16,460 nt of DNA from WHSM01 sp036375165 (GCA_036375165.1 DASUSI010000060.1:1-16460); one strand, 5' to 3'. Counted from the first letter of the stretch, positions 1 to 7,328 are shown. The notes: generated by a model from the sequence alone, not told the origin. Made by a program: numbers and translations.

Positions 1-24
1 GACCAGGCAGACGATACAATGGAC

Positions 25-79
25 GTGCCCTCCTTGGGATTGGAGCTGTCGCAAAGTTCACGATCTCCAAGGAGGGCAC
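25..79. repeat. Inverted repeat with 13-bp perfect arms
   Basis: GTGCCCTCCTTGG at 25-37 is exactly complementary to CCAAGGAGGGCAC at 67-79, with a 29-nt spacer. Allowing one unpaired base, the pairing extends by three more bases (GAT/ATC). The downstream arm contains AAGGAGG, a strong Shine-Dalgarno-like string, but no start codon follows at normal distance; the nearest ATG is at 101, about 25 nt away. It could be a terminator of a gene to the left, an operator, or the edge of a mobile element. The sequence alone does not decide. Confidence 0.6.
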
Positions 80-100
80 CTCCATCAAACAGACACGCCG

Positions 101-298
101 ATGCCAGGCAAATTCATTACAAAGACTTTCCGAATGGCTCCCATGGTGCGCGACCTGATTGCGACAGTTCTTGACACCAGCGAGGACGCTTTCGACATCG
201 AGGTTGAGTCCGATTTGCCGGACGACGTCCGCGATTCGCTGCGCGAAGCTAAGAGCGCTCGTGCGTGGTTGGAGGCCGCTCAGAGGTTGTGGCACTGA
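101..298 (+). CDS. Small acidic hypothetical protein, 65 aa
   Basis: An ORF of 65 codons from ATG to TGA. I do not recognise the family. The predicted protein is acidic in its middle (SDLPDDVRDSLREAK) and ends in an amphipathic helix-like segment, so it reads like a small folded or regulatory protein rather than random translation. No ribosome site lies close to the ATG; the AAGGAGG at 69-75 is too far away. The frame is also open upstream to the left edge of the window, so this may be the end of a longer gene or a remnant. Codon use is less GC3-biased than in the ESX genes. Its existence as a gene is uncertain. Confidence 0.4.
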   Translation: MPGKFITKTFRMAPMVRDLIATVLDTSEDAFDIEVESDLPDDVRDSLREAKSARAWLEAAQRLWH

Positions 299-344
299 TG
301 TCGTAGAAGTTGTAGGTGTCGCCGGACCACCCAGACCAACCTCT

Positions 345-1019
345 TCAGTAGCGGGCGAGGTTGCCGACCACCTGCTCCTCAGCCGGTGAGGCGGCGAGCA
401 GCGCCCAGCGGACCGTACCGTGGCTGGCCAGGGTGACCATGTCGGCGCGGATCCGGATCATCCATTCCTGCACCTCGTGCAGGCCCAATGTGGACGCGGC
501 CAACGCGGCTTCCACCTCGGACAGCGGCTGCAACACCGTCACGTCGGCGCGCATCAGCAGGTCGACATCCCAGGCGGTGAGCTCGTCCCGCACCGTCAGG
601 GTGGCCCGCCACGTGCCCGCCTGGGCGTCAAGTTCACCCACGGAGGGCCCCACGTCGATGATCACCAGTTGTGGGAACATTGCGCTGGCCGGTTGGTCGA
701 TCGCCACCCCAGGCGGGATGAACCCGACCCCGCCACCCGCCTCGGCCGCGAACCGCTCCCACGCCGCCGGCCTGGCGGACTGCACCACCACCCGTACCCC
801 CAGGGCCAGGGCCCGGTACGCCAGCAGTTGTACGCACGACAGCCCACCGACCAGCATCGCCCGGGTCGGCTCGGGCCGGAACAGCCGCGCGGTCACCGGG
901 CTGTTCTGCCGGTTCAGCCCGAGCAGCAGCCCCGCGCCTCCGGTGTGCAACTCCAACCCGCTGAACGCAGCCTGGTCCGCGATGTGCGCGCCGAGCTGCC
1001 CCGGCACCGCCGTGATCAT
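345..1019 (-). CDS. EccE-linked conserved hypothetical protein with degenerate NTPase features, 224 aa
   Basis: The start is ATG at 1019, which overlaps the TGA of eccE by 4 bp (ATGA), the usual sign of translational coupling. A longer reading with an upstream start would run far into eccE in another frame and is rejected. The protein has no signal peptide or clear membrane segment. Around residues 54-66 there is a hydrophobic strand followed by LVGGLSC, in the place where a P-loop would sit but without the GKS/T. Around residues 117-123 is QLVIIDV, which looks like a Walker B strand. This resembles a catalytically dead ATPase domain of the FtsK/EccC fold; that is inference from pattern only. 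Co-translation with EccE suggests a cytosolic accessory of the ESX membrane complex. Confidence 0.75.
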   Translation of the reverse strand: MITAVPGQLGAHIADQAAFSGLELHTGGAGLLLGLNRQNSPVTARLFRPEPTRAMLVGGLSCVQLLAYRALALGVRVVVQSARPAAWERFAAEAGGGVGFIPPGVAIDQPASAMFPQLVIIDVGPSVGELDAQAGTWRATLTVRDELTAWDVDLLMRADVTVLQPLSEVEAALAASTLGLHEVQEWMIRIRADMVTLASHGTVRWALLAASPAEEQVVGNLARY

Positions 1020-2410
1020 GGCAGGAACCCCCCGAGCGGAAGTGTGGCCGCGACCCCGCGTACCTGCTGGCCGTCCAGACGACTGAGCCGCGCGCCGCAG
1101 GACCGGGCCCGGTCCCGCAGCGCCTTGCTCACCGACGCCAGGCGCTGCGGGTTCGGCGCTGCGATCCGTACCGCCAACTCGACCGTGACCTGTTCCGGGT
1201 GCGGCGACGACACCCGGTCCGATTTGCGGTCGGACTCCAGTTGCGGCGGCGGTACCCGGCGTACCGCCAGCGAGACCGTCGTGGCCAGGCTGGGTACCGA
1301 GGTGAGCTGGCTGATCAACTGCTGGCCGGCGGGGGTGTCCAGGCTGGGCCAGCGCCGCACCACGAAACAGGACTGCGCGATCGACTCGGACCACCAGACG
1401 TCCCAATGCTCCTGGGCCAGCGGGGTCAGGCTGGTCTGGGGGTCGGCCCCGGTCCGGGCCATCACCGCGCGGATGTCGACGGTCGACCCGGTCGCCGCCT
1501 GAGCGACGGCGGCACTGGTTTCGATCGTGCTGGCGTTCAGGTGGGCCAGGCCGGCGAAGGTGGACAGTGCCTCTTCACGATCCAACGGTCGCGCCGAGAT
1601 CCCCTCCCGGCGCAGCCGGCGGACCAGCCGCCGTACCGAGTTGCCCACCGCCTGCCGGATCTGTTGCGCCGAGTAACCGGCCGAGTGCCCGAGCTGGAGT
1701 ACGAGCCAGGCCCGCCGTTGTGACGGCACCGCTCCGTTGGTAAGGGCGTAGTACGAACTGGCCGCGCTCACACTGGCCGCCGTCAGCGTCGGCGCGGGCA
1801 CCGCCTGGAGCAGCAACTGGATACTGACCGGCGGCGCGTCCGGATCATGCGGCGGCAGCAGCGTCGCGGGTGACGGCAGGCTCACGGCCCGTTCCACTAC
1901 CAGGCTGGACTCGGTGGCGATCTCGATGATCGCGGCGGTGCCCGCGACGTGGTCGAGCAACCCCACCTCGTACTCGCGGGTCTCGACACTGTCCGCGGTG
2001 GCTCCGGGCTGCACGAACGCGAGCAGCTCGCTGCGCCGGTCCGCGTGCGACCCCGCGAGCAGCGCCCGGGGGCGGGACAGGTAGCTCAGCCGCAACCCGA
2101 TCAACTGGTACGCCCAGCGGCCCCTTACCCGTACCCCGGTGAAGATCAGGATGACCACCGCGACCACCCCGGCGGACGCGGTGAGCGCGATATGCCGTCC
2201 CAGCGTGGCCACCACCAGCGCAACCGCCACCTGCCACAGCACCACCTGGGTGACGTGAATCCCACCCACCATTCCGGGGCGGCGGACCGGGCGTGGCGAC
2301 CCGGCGGGGGGCTGCTCTGGTGCCGGGTGCTGCGGCGTGGCGGTGCCCCGGGCCACCGGAGGTGGCGCGCCAGGGCCGGCGGCGGAGAGGTTCGCTTGAG
2401 CTGTGGTCAC
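1016..2410 (-). CDS. eccE: Type VII secretion protein EccE, 464 aa
   Basis: EccE is a peripheral or membrane-anchored component of the ESX core complex (EccB-C-D-E) in the cytoplasmic membrane. The chosen start is GTG at 2410, preceded by GGGAGG about 8 nt upstream; an upstream ATG at 2599 would run through the divergent promoter region and past the eccB start. The N-terminus is a Pro/Ala-rich disordered stretch (residues 1-50). It is followed by two hydrophobic segments at about 53-70 and 76-93, the paired helices typical of EccE, then RGRWAYQLIGLRLSYL and a large soluble domain to residue 464. The gene diverges from eccB, and the next gene overlaps its stop. The assignment rests on topology, neighbourhood and resemblance to actinobacterial EccE; the family is poorly conserved, so moderate certainty is appropriate. 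Confidence 0.85.
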   Translation of the reverse strand: MTTAQANLSAAGPGAPPPVARGTATPQHPAPEQPPAGSPRPVRRPGMVGGIHVTQVVLWQVAVALVVATLGRHIALTASAGVVAVVILIFTGVRVRGRWAYQLIGLRLSYLSRPRALLAGSHADRRSELLAFVQPGATADSVETREYEVGLLDHVAGTAAIIEIATESSLVVERAVSLPSPATLLPPHDPDAPPVSIQLLLQAVPAPTLTAASVSAASSYYALTNGAVPSQRRAWLVLQLGHSAGYSAQQIRQAVGNSVRRLVRRLRREGISARPLDREEALSTFAGLAHLNASTIETSAAVAQAATGSTVDIRAVMARTGADPQTSLTPLAQEHWDVWWSESIAQSCFVVRRWPSLDTPAGQQLISQLTSVPSLATTVSLAVRRVPPPQLESDRKSDRVSSPHPEQVTVELAVRIAAPNPQRLASVSKALRDRARSCGARLSRLDGQQVRGVAATLPLGGFLP

Positions 2411-2572
2411 CCTGCTGGCCTCCCGCTGCCCCCGTAGAACGCCTGTACTCGGGCGCTTATCGTATGCGCTGAGCTCATAGTGTGGCTGACGGCGCCAGTT
2501 CCGCGGCACACGCCCGGCCCCCGCTGCCGGGGCACATGCCAGCGGGTACGCCGGACCACACGGGAGGAACCG
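2411..2572. promoter_or_regulatory. Divergent eccE/eccB promoter region
   Basis: This 162-bp gap separates the two outward-reading ESX genes and must hold promoters for both. On the minus strand CATACGATAAG (around 2456-2466) offers a possible -10 element (TACGAT) for eccE. On the plus strand CATAGT near 2475-2480 is a weak -10 candidate for eccB. An 8-bp palindrome TGAGCTCA lies between them at about 2469-2476 and could be an operator half. No good -35 is visible for either, so the elements are tentative while the regional role is likely. Confidence 0.4.
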
Positions 2573-4039
2573 ATGGCATCCAGGCGGGATCAACTGCACT
2601 CGTACCAGTTCATGATCCAGCGAGTGGTGGCCGCGCTCGTGATGCGGGAAACCGACCCGGCGCAGTCACCGTTCCGGCGGGCGGCCGGAGCGATATTCGC
2701 CGGGATCATGGTGGCGTCGATCGCGGTCGCCGGATTCGCGGTGTACGGCCTGTGGGACCCGGGCGGCAACGTGCGGTGGAAGAACGAGAGCGACAACAGC
2801 GGTAGGTCGGTCGTGGTGGTGGAGGAGGAGACCGGAGCCACCTACGTCTACATGGGCGGCAGGCTGTTTCCGGCGGAGAATTACACCTCCGCGATGCTGG
2901 TGGGCAATAGCGACGGCTCGTTGAAGGAGCCGAGGGAGGTTTCCCGGAATTCGATTGCCGGGATCGAAGGGCTCCGGATGGGGCCCCGGATCGGGATCCC
3001 TGGAGCCCCGGACTCGCTGCCCAGCGAGGAGCACCTGATCCGGGGGGACTGGACCTTGTGCTCGCAGCCGAAGCGGACTACGTCCGGCGAGGAGCGGCTG
3101 GAAACCGTCATGGTGGTGGGGGAGCGGCCACTCGATCACACCAGCGTCGCGGGAGAGGGCGTGATGCTGGTCCAGGAGAAGGAGTCCTCGGACAAGTACC
3201 TCATCTACCACAGCCACCGGTTCCGGATCATGAACCAGCCGGTGGTGCTACAGGCGCTGTCGTTGCGGGCGCAGACGCCGCTGGAAGTGGGTGCCGCATG
3301 GCTGAACGCGCTGCCGGAAGGCCAGGAGATCAAGCCGCCGGTGATTCCGGGATTCGGTGGGCCGTCCAACGTGGTCCCCGGTGCCACTATCGGCACCCTT
3401 TACGAAGTCGAGAGCGCCGGCAAGATGACCCACTACGTGGCGCTGAAAAACCATCTCGCGGCGATTACCGAATTCCAGGCGGAAATTCTGAAGGCGAGTG
3501 CCAACAGTATCGCCGTGGAGTCGATGAGTGCCAATAACGCGTCGAGCAAACAGACCTGGGATGGTCTGCTGCCGTCCCGGCAGGACCTGGAAGCACCGCC
3601 GGAGTCTGCGAACGTGGTGTCGGTGTTGGAGAAACCCAATCCGTCCGGGGCCACGTGCGCGATTTTCGGGGCGGACGGTGGAAAGCCTCCGAGAATCGTC
3701 CACAGTGGCGTGATGTCGCATTTCGACGGGGCCGGAGTGGTGACCCAGCAGCGGGACGAGTCCGGTAACCTGCTCGCGAGTCGGGTGGTGGTGTCGCCCG
3801 GGAAGGGTGCCGTGATCTGGACCTCCCAGGACCCCGAGGACCCGACCGGTGGCCTGCTCTGCCTGATTACCGACAGCGGGAGGTACTACCCGCTGTCGTC
3901 GCAGGACGTGCTGAAACGTCTCGGCTACGACCCGAAGCAGGCGGTCGGTGGCTGGATGCCGACCTACCTGGTGGATCGGCTGCCAGCCGGCCCGACCCTG
4001 GATCCGGCGGAGGCTGCGCGACCGGTCCCCGAGCCCTGA
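2573..4039 (+). CDS. eccB: Type VII secretion protein EccB, 488 aa
   Basis: EccB is the ESX core subunit with one membrane helix and a large extracytoplasmic domain. The start is ATG at 2573, with GGGAGGAAC just upstream (2562-2570). The opening MASRRDQLHSYQFMIQRVVAAL is the typical EccB cytoplasmic lead (the RDQLHSYQF box). One transmembrane helix spans about residues 37-61, followed by the YGLWDPG motif seen after the helix in EccB proteins. The extracytoplasmic part contains Cys163, Cys362 and Cys430; EccB proteins have a conserved disulphide, here most likely Cys163-Cys362. The length matches the family (about 480-510). It is followed by two WXG100-type genes, as in many ESX loci. Confidence 0.95.
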   Translation: MASRRDQLHSYQFMIQRVVAALVMRETDPAQSPFRRAAGAIFAGIMVASIAVAGFAVYGLWDPGGNVRWKNESDNSGRSVVVVEEETGATYVYMGGRLFPAENYTSAMLVGNSDGSLKEPREVSRNSIAGIEGLRMGPRIGIPGAPDSLPSEEHLIRGDWTLCSQPKRTTSGEERLETVMVVGERPLDHTSVAGEGVMLVQEKESSDKYLIYHSHRFRIMNQPVVLQALSLRAQTPLEVGAAWLNALPEGQEIKPPVIPGFGGPSNVVPGATIGTLYEVESAGKMTHYVALKNHLAAITEFQAEILKASANSIAVESMSANNASSKQTWDGLLPSRQDLEAPPESANVVSVLEKPNPSGATCAIFGADGGKPPRIVHSGVMSHFDGAGVVTQQRDESGNLLASRVVVSPGKGAVIWTSQDPEDPTGGLLCLITDSGRYYPLSSQDVLKRLGYDPKQAVGGWMPTYLVDRLPAGPTLDPAEAARPVPEP

Positions 4040-4200
4040 CATCCGCTCGTTGTCCACAGGCTGGGAACCTCTTCCACGGGGTGCCAAACCGGTCTGGCGA
4101 GATCTTGACGGAACACGTTACGGTCGTGCCCGAAGGATGCCTTTTGGCATGACGTCGCCGCCCCAGCGGGGGCCGTGGAGAAAGCGGGGGTGACTTCCGC
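4040..4200 (+). promoter_or_regulatory. Leader region upstream of the WXG100 genes
   Basis: This 161-bp gap after eccB contains TTGACG at 4105-4110, a good -35-like hexamer, but no convincing -10 follows at 17-18 nt; TACGGT at 4119-4124 is too close. A small hairpin, ATGCC-TTTT-GGCAT (4137-4150), lies in what would be the leader. Highly expressed esx pairs often have their own promoter, so a separate start of transcription here is plausible but not shown. Confidence 0.25.
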
Positions 4201-4551
4201 ATGGCAGAACCAACTGCTGCAGAATGGGCCAGTCTCAAGGACGGTGCGACCCAGTGCACCACCAGTTCGCAGGCAATCGACACAGCAGTGCGCAACATGC
4301 TCAGCCAGCTTGAGGGTATTCAGTGGCGCGGCTCGGCTCGCGTCGCGTTCGACAACGCGAAGGCCAATGTGCAGGCCGACGCGAAGACCATTGTGGATCG
4401 GCTCGAAGCGATCTCGAACGGTATCAACCAGACCAGTTCCAGCCTGATGGCGACCGACGAGGACTCGCGTGCCAGCCTGGACAGTGTCGCTGGCGGCACC
4501 GGTGCCACCGGCATGGGCGGCGGCGACATCTCCGCGGGCCTGCGTGGCTGA
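4201..4551 (+). CDS. WXG100 family protein (EsxA/EsxB-like), 116 aa
   Basis: WXG100 proteins are small helical-hairpin substrates of type VII secretion that work as dimers. Here the helix-turn-helix is clear, with the turn motif Trp42-Arg43-Gly44 (QWRGSARVAF) in the expected middle position. After about residue 90 comes a glycine-rich tail (GGTGATGMGGG) that extends the usual length of about 100. The protein has no tyrosine at all, so the classical C-terminal YxxxD/E export signal is absent; a partner or another signal may provide targeting. The ATG is preceded only by a weak GCGGGGGTG. It lies just upstream of a second Esx-size gene, so the two are probably co-expressed as a pair. Confidence 0.88.
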   Translation: MAEPTAAEWASLKDGATQCTTSSQAIDTAVRNMLSQLEGIQWRGSARVAFDNAKANVQADAKTIVDRLEAISNGINQTSSSLMATDEDSRASLDSVAGGTGATGMGGGDISAGLRG

Positions 4552-4595
4552 TTCCGCCAACCGATTCGCATCGAATTCAGAAAAGGAGAGCCCAC

Positions 4596-4889
4596 GTGGT
4601 CGACCTCAATTACAGCCCGGCCGAGATCGCGATGATCCGCAGTTCGATCGAGAGCACCATACGGGCCATGGACGCGGAACTGGACGCGGTGGAGTCCAAG
4701 TGCAAGCCGCTGGAGGGTGACAACTTCAAGGGCGCCGCGCAGCAGGCGTACCTGGAGAGCAAAACGATCTGGCGCGAGGCCGCGCTGGAGATCGCCCAGA
4801 CGATGAACCGGCTCGCCGTGGCCGTCAGCGATGCTGGCGACTCGATGTCGGCGGCCGACCAGCAGGCCGCTTCCTGGTTCGCTCAGTGA
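4596..4889 (+). CDS. WXG100-like protein with FKG in place of WXG, 97 aa
   Basis: The start is GTG at 4596 with a strong ribosome site AAAAGGAGAG at 4581-4590. An in-frame ATG much farther upstream would overlap the first esx gene and is rejected. The 97-residue length, two predicted helices and position beside the first WXG100 gene fit an Esx partner. The turn motif, however, is Phe44-Lys45-Gly46 (GDNFKGAA), so the tryptophan is replaced by phenylalanine. A single cysteine (Cys36) lies just before the turn. No YxxxD/E motif is present. It is most likely the dimer partner of the preceding protein. A strong hairpin 53 nt after the stop probably ends the transcript. Confidence 0.82.
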   Translation: MVDLNYSPAEIAMIRSSIESTIRAMDAELDAVESKCKPLEGDNFKGAAQQAYLESKTIWREAALEIAQTMNRLAVAVSDAGDSMSAADQQAASWFAQ

Positions 4890-4942
4890 TCCGAATCTGG
4901 CCGGTAGTCTGATTCCAATGCTTGACGGAGCAACGTGAACGC

Positions 4943-4975
4943 CGGGGCCCGGTCGCGCACCGCGACCGGGCCCCG
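4943..4975 (+). terminator. Strong hairpin terminator after the WXG100 pair
   Basis: CGGGGCCCGGTCGCG at 4943-4957 is perfectly complementary to CGCGACCGGGCCCCG at 4961-4975, with a 3-nt loop CAC. There is no T-run, which is common in actinobacteria. It lies between the plus-strand esx pair and the convergent minus-strand block ending at 5106, so it may stop transcription from both sides. The rest of the 216-bp gap (4890-5105) shows nothing else I can identify. Confidence 0.8.
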
Positions 4976-5105
4976 ATGCCGTCTGGCTCATGCTGGGTCA
5001 GGTGCGAACGAAGACGGACCTTGACGGTGCCGCGATCCCGGGTCCAACCGGAACCCCTGCTCGGCCAGCCAAGACGCGCAAACCGAATCGTCGAGCGGGC
5101 GGGTT

Positions 5106-5759
5106 TCACAAGGTCTCCCCGGGGAACCAGCCGCGCAGGGTGTCACGGAGCCGCAGGAACGCGGGATCGACGCAGCCCTGCACCGAGATCCGGGACGCCA
5201 GGCGCCTGAACAGCGCCGGGGAGCGGTCCACCCGGTACCCGTCTCGACGCAGGTCGCGATATTTCCTTTGGAGGTAATCGAGGGCTGCCTTGGGGTCGGG
5301 GGGCTTGTCCTTGTCGCGGGGCCAGTGACCGCTCCTGGCCAGGGTTTCTCGAAAGTCAGCGGGGCAGCCCAGCGCGGTGGCCACCTGGGGATTGTCCTGC
5401 CAGACCCAAGCCTCCAGTTCCGGATCGAGCACGATCACCGCGAACTGGTCCCATGTGTCACGGAGGCGTCGTGTCAGGTCGTCGTGTATTTTTGCGGGCC
5501 CAGGACTGCCCTCCCAGGCGTTGTCCAGCAGGATCACGGCCCTCGCGTGGGTTTTCTGATAAATCCGTAGCAGCTCGGGCCCGTCCCGGTACACCCCGGG
5601 ATCCCTCCTGTCGTGAGGGATGATGTCGCTTGGCTCGAAGTCGAAGGGTCCGCAGCCCAGACTCCGATGGAACTGGGGTCGTCCCAGGAAGCCGAGCAAC
5701 ATCTGGCCAATAGAGCCGTCAGCTACCAGGAAGATCACATCACGCATCGGTAGGGGCAT
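5106..5759 (-). CDS. TOPRIM-like (DUF4276/MAD4-type) putative defence effector, 217 aa
   Basis: A soluble protein that starts 13 nt after the ATPase gene ends. Visible conserved blocks are VADG (12-15), RRDPG (51-55), ILLDN (76-80), DPELEAWVW (112-120), KPPDPKAAL (152-160) and CVDPAFLRLRDTLRGWF near the C-terminus. The acidic pattern (Asp14, Asp79, Glu114/Glu116) and the PELEAW block recall the TOPRIM-like DUF4276 group and, from memory, the MAD4 component of the methylation-associated defence system. The canonical TOPRIM EG motif is not present, so nuclease activity is uncertain. Pairing with an ABC-type ATPase suggests an ATPase-sensor plus effector module. The start could also be the internal ATG at residue 5; neither has a strong ribosome site. 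Its presence between ESX genes suggests insertion. Confidence 0.7.
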   Translation of the reverse strand: MPLPMRDVIFLVADGSIGQMLLGFLGRPQFHRSLGCGPFDFEPSDIIPHDRRDPGVYRDGPELLRIYQKTHARAVILLDNAWEGSPGPAKIHDDLTRRLRDTWDQFAVIVLDPELEAWVWQDNPQVATALGCPADFRETLARSGHWPRDKDKPPDPKAALDYLQRKYRDLRRDGYRVDRSPALFRRLASRISVQGCVDPAFLRLRDTLRGWFPGETL

Positions 5760-5772
5760 TCCAGGAAGGGGG

Positions 5773-7047
5773 TCACGAGAGCACTCCGGCGGCGAATAGC
5801 GTGCCGATATCGACGCTGCCGTGCCAGTCTCTCAGTCGGGGATGCTGCCGACCCGGGACGACATCGACCGATCCGTCCTCGTCGAGTCGAGCGGTCAGGA
5901 TGTCGTCGAGGTCGGTGTTGGCCAGCACGATCGGTGACTGCGTGGAGACCCACACTTGGTCATCGAGGAGAGCGGCCAGCGACTGCACCACCGTCTCGAT
6001 GCCTCGGGGATGGATGCCGTTTTCCGGTTCCTCGGTCACCAGCAACCGGGGTAGGGCGGAACCGGGCAGGTAGGGCAACAGGGATAGGGACAGGATCCGC
6101 ATGGTCCCTTCGGACAGGCCCGAAGAGGTGACCCGGTACCCGCCGGCGTACTCCACTGAGAGATAGGCGTAGTGGTCTTCCTCGCGTTCGATCGCCCGTA
6201 CCGACACGATCTGGGGCAGGGCGGTACGCAGGTGGTCCACCCAGAATCCGAAGCCTTCGGGATCCTCGCGCTGCAGGTGCAGCACCAGCCAGGGCAAATT
6301 CCGCCCGGAAGGCAGCAGTCGGGCAGGATCGCCCGGCGCGGCGGCCTGCCGCAACTCCGCCCAGTCGGGGTCGAAGAACACGGCACCCTCGCGGAGCAGG
6401 CCGGCGAACCACAGTGCTGCCGGGAATCGTTCCGGATCCGCCGGAACAGCTGCCAGTGACAATTGACCAGCCGGCACCCGAAAATCGGGGATGCGCTCGC
6501 CGCGCGTCGTTGTCTCAGCCGTGTAACTGGTGGCTTCTCCGCGACCCCGATAAATGACTGGCTGTCCAGCCTGGCGGGAGGACCGGCCACGTCGCGGCAG
6601 CGCGGAACCTTGCAGGGGCACCCCGGCTTCGGGACGACGCTTGTCCGCGCCTGAGAAGAGGAACAGGTACTCCTCATCGATCCGTAACTCGTCGTTGAAG
6701 ATTGCGAGGCGCAGTTCGTAACGTAGGTGGTCGGGCACGCGGTGGGCCATGATGTTGACGATGTCGGCGGGCAGCGCGGCCTCGACTGAAAACCCTAAGG
6801 AATCTCCTCGCCCTTGGTGCACGAGTTCGGTCAGCGTGTGAGCGCGTGGCACGGTGCGCCACCCTTGCGGCCGGAGGAACGCATCGGCTACCCGCTGCTG
6901 GGCGAGTAGTTCGCCCAGCAGCACTGGGATGTCCAGCATGGTGGTTTTCCCCGCGCCGTTGGCACCTGCCAGCACGTGGAAGCGGCCAAGGTCGATGCTG
7001 AGCCGGGGAAAGCAGCGGTAGCTGTACGCCTCGATCCTGGTGATCAC
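5773..7047 (-). CDS. AAA/ABC-type ATPase (AAA_21/MAD3-like), 424 aa
   Basis: The start is GTG at 7047, one base after the stop of the 67-aa gene and preceded by GGGGGAG, so the three minus-strand genes probably form one operon. The order of motifs is that of SMC/OLD-type ATPases: the N-terminal strand with YRCFPRLSIDL, Walker A GANGAGKTT (28-36), an intervening helical/insert region (about 50-290), an ABC-signature-like SSGLSEGTMR (308-317), Walker B LLVTEEPENGIHP (335-347) and a switch-like STQSP (368-372). All key catalytic residues (Lys34, Thr35, Glu339/Glu340) are present. Such ATPases pair with TOPRIM or nuclease partners in anti-phage systems (OLD, Gabija, Septu, MADS). A MAD3-like identity is a best guess from the downstream MAD4-like gene; no methyltransferase is nearby. 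Confidence 0.8.
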   Translation of the reverse strand: MITRIEAYSYRCFPRLSIDLGRFHVLAGANGAGKTTMLDIPVLLGELLAQQRVADAFLRPQGWRTVPRAHTLTELVHQGRGDSLGFSVEAALPADIVNIMAHRVPDHLRYELRLAIFNDELRIDEEYLFLFSGADKRRPEAGVPLQGSALPRRGRSSRQAGQPVIYRGRGEATSYTAETTTRGERIPDFRVPAGQLSLAAVPADPERFPAALWFAGLLREGAVFFDPDWAELRQAAAPGDPARLLPSGRNLPWLVLHLQREDPEGFGFWVDHLRTALPQIVSVRAIEREEDHYAYLSVEYAGGYRVTSSGLSEGTMRILSLSLLPYLPGSALPRLLVTEEPENGIHPRGIETVVQSLAALLDDQVWVSTQSPIVLANTDLDDILTARLDEDGSVDVVPGRQHPRLRDWHGSVDIGTLFAAGVLS

Positions 7048-7048
7048 G

Positions 7049-7252
7049 TCACTCCCCCGGTTCCGGATATTTCTCACGGAACCGCCGGTACGCCTCGGCG
7101 ATCTCCGGAAGGTCGTTGTCGAGGATCTTCTGCTTGCGGGACAAAGTCCGGGTGATCTCGCTGCCGTAGTTGTGGCAGCGTCGGAAGGCGGCTTTGAGCA
7201 TGACCGCCTCACCACCCATCCGGTTGCAGTCCTCGTCCCTGTCGTCTGTCAT
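7049..7252 (-). CDS. Small charged protein preceding the ATPase, 67 aa
   Basis: I do not recognise this family. The protein is rich in charged residues and predicted to be helical (EIAEAYRRFREKYPEPGE at the end), with two cysteines at residues 9 and 26. It ends one base before the ATPase start, which suggests translational coupling and a shared function, perhaps as a regulatory or third component of the defence-like module. The ATG is directly next to one arm of a 10-bp inverted repeat (7253-7262), so its translation or transcription may be controlled by that structure. Ribosome site weak (GAGGG about 18 nt upstream). Confidence 0.6.
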   Translation of the reverse strand: MTDDRDEDCNRMGGEAVMLKAAFRRCHNYGSEITRTLSRKQKILDNDLPEIAEAYRRFREKYPEPGE

Positions 7253-7328
7253 GGTGTCGCGTTCGACCCTCGTAGCCGTCCGGACCTTTGGTCATTGTGC
7301 CGGTTTCCGGACGACGGGACGCGACACC
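7253..7328. repeat. Nested inverted repeats upstream of the defence-like operon
   Basis: GGTGTCGCGT (7253-7262) is perfectly complementary to ACGCGACACC (7319-7328). Inside it CGTCCGGA (7277-7284) pairs with TCCGGACG (7306-7313), giving a two-tier stem. The outer left arm touches the start codon of the 67-aa gene. It could be the transcription terminator of mycP (which ends at 7398 on the same strand), an operator controlling the defence-like genes, or a trace of their insertion. Confidence 0.55.

Noticed and set aside
1020..1406. N-terminal extension of the 224-aa minus-strand gene up to 1406
   Set aside because: It overlaps eccE in another frame, has Gly/Pro/Arg-rich low-complexity translation, and the ATGA overlap at 1016-1019 gives a much better start.
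2480..2572. Extended eccB start at 2480
   Set aside because: It would add 31 Arg/Pro-rich residues with no ribosome site, while GGGAGGAAC and the family-typical N-terminus place the start at 2573.
5106..7252. Calling the block a complete MADS, Gabija or Septu system
   Set aside because: No methyltransferase, UvrD-like helicase or HNH partner is present, so only a resemblance to ATPase/effector pairs can be supported.
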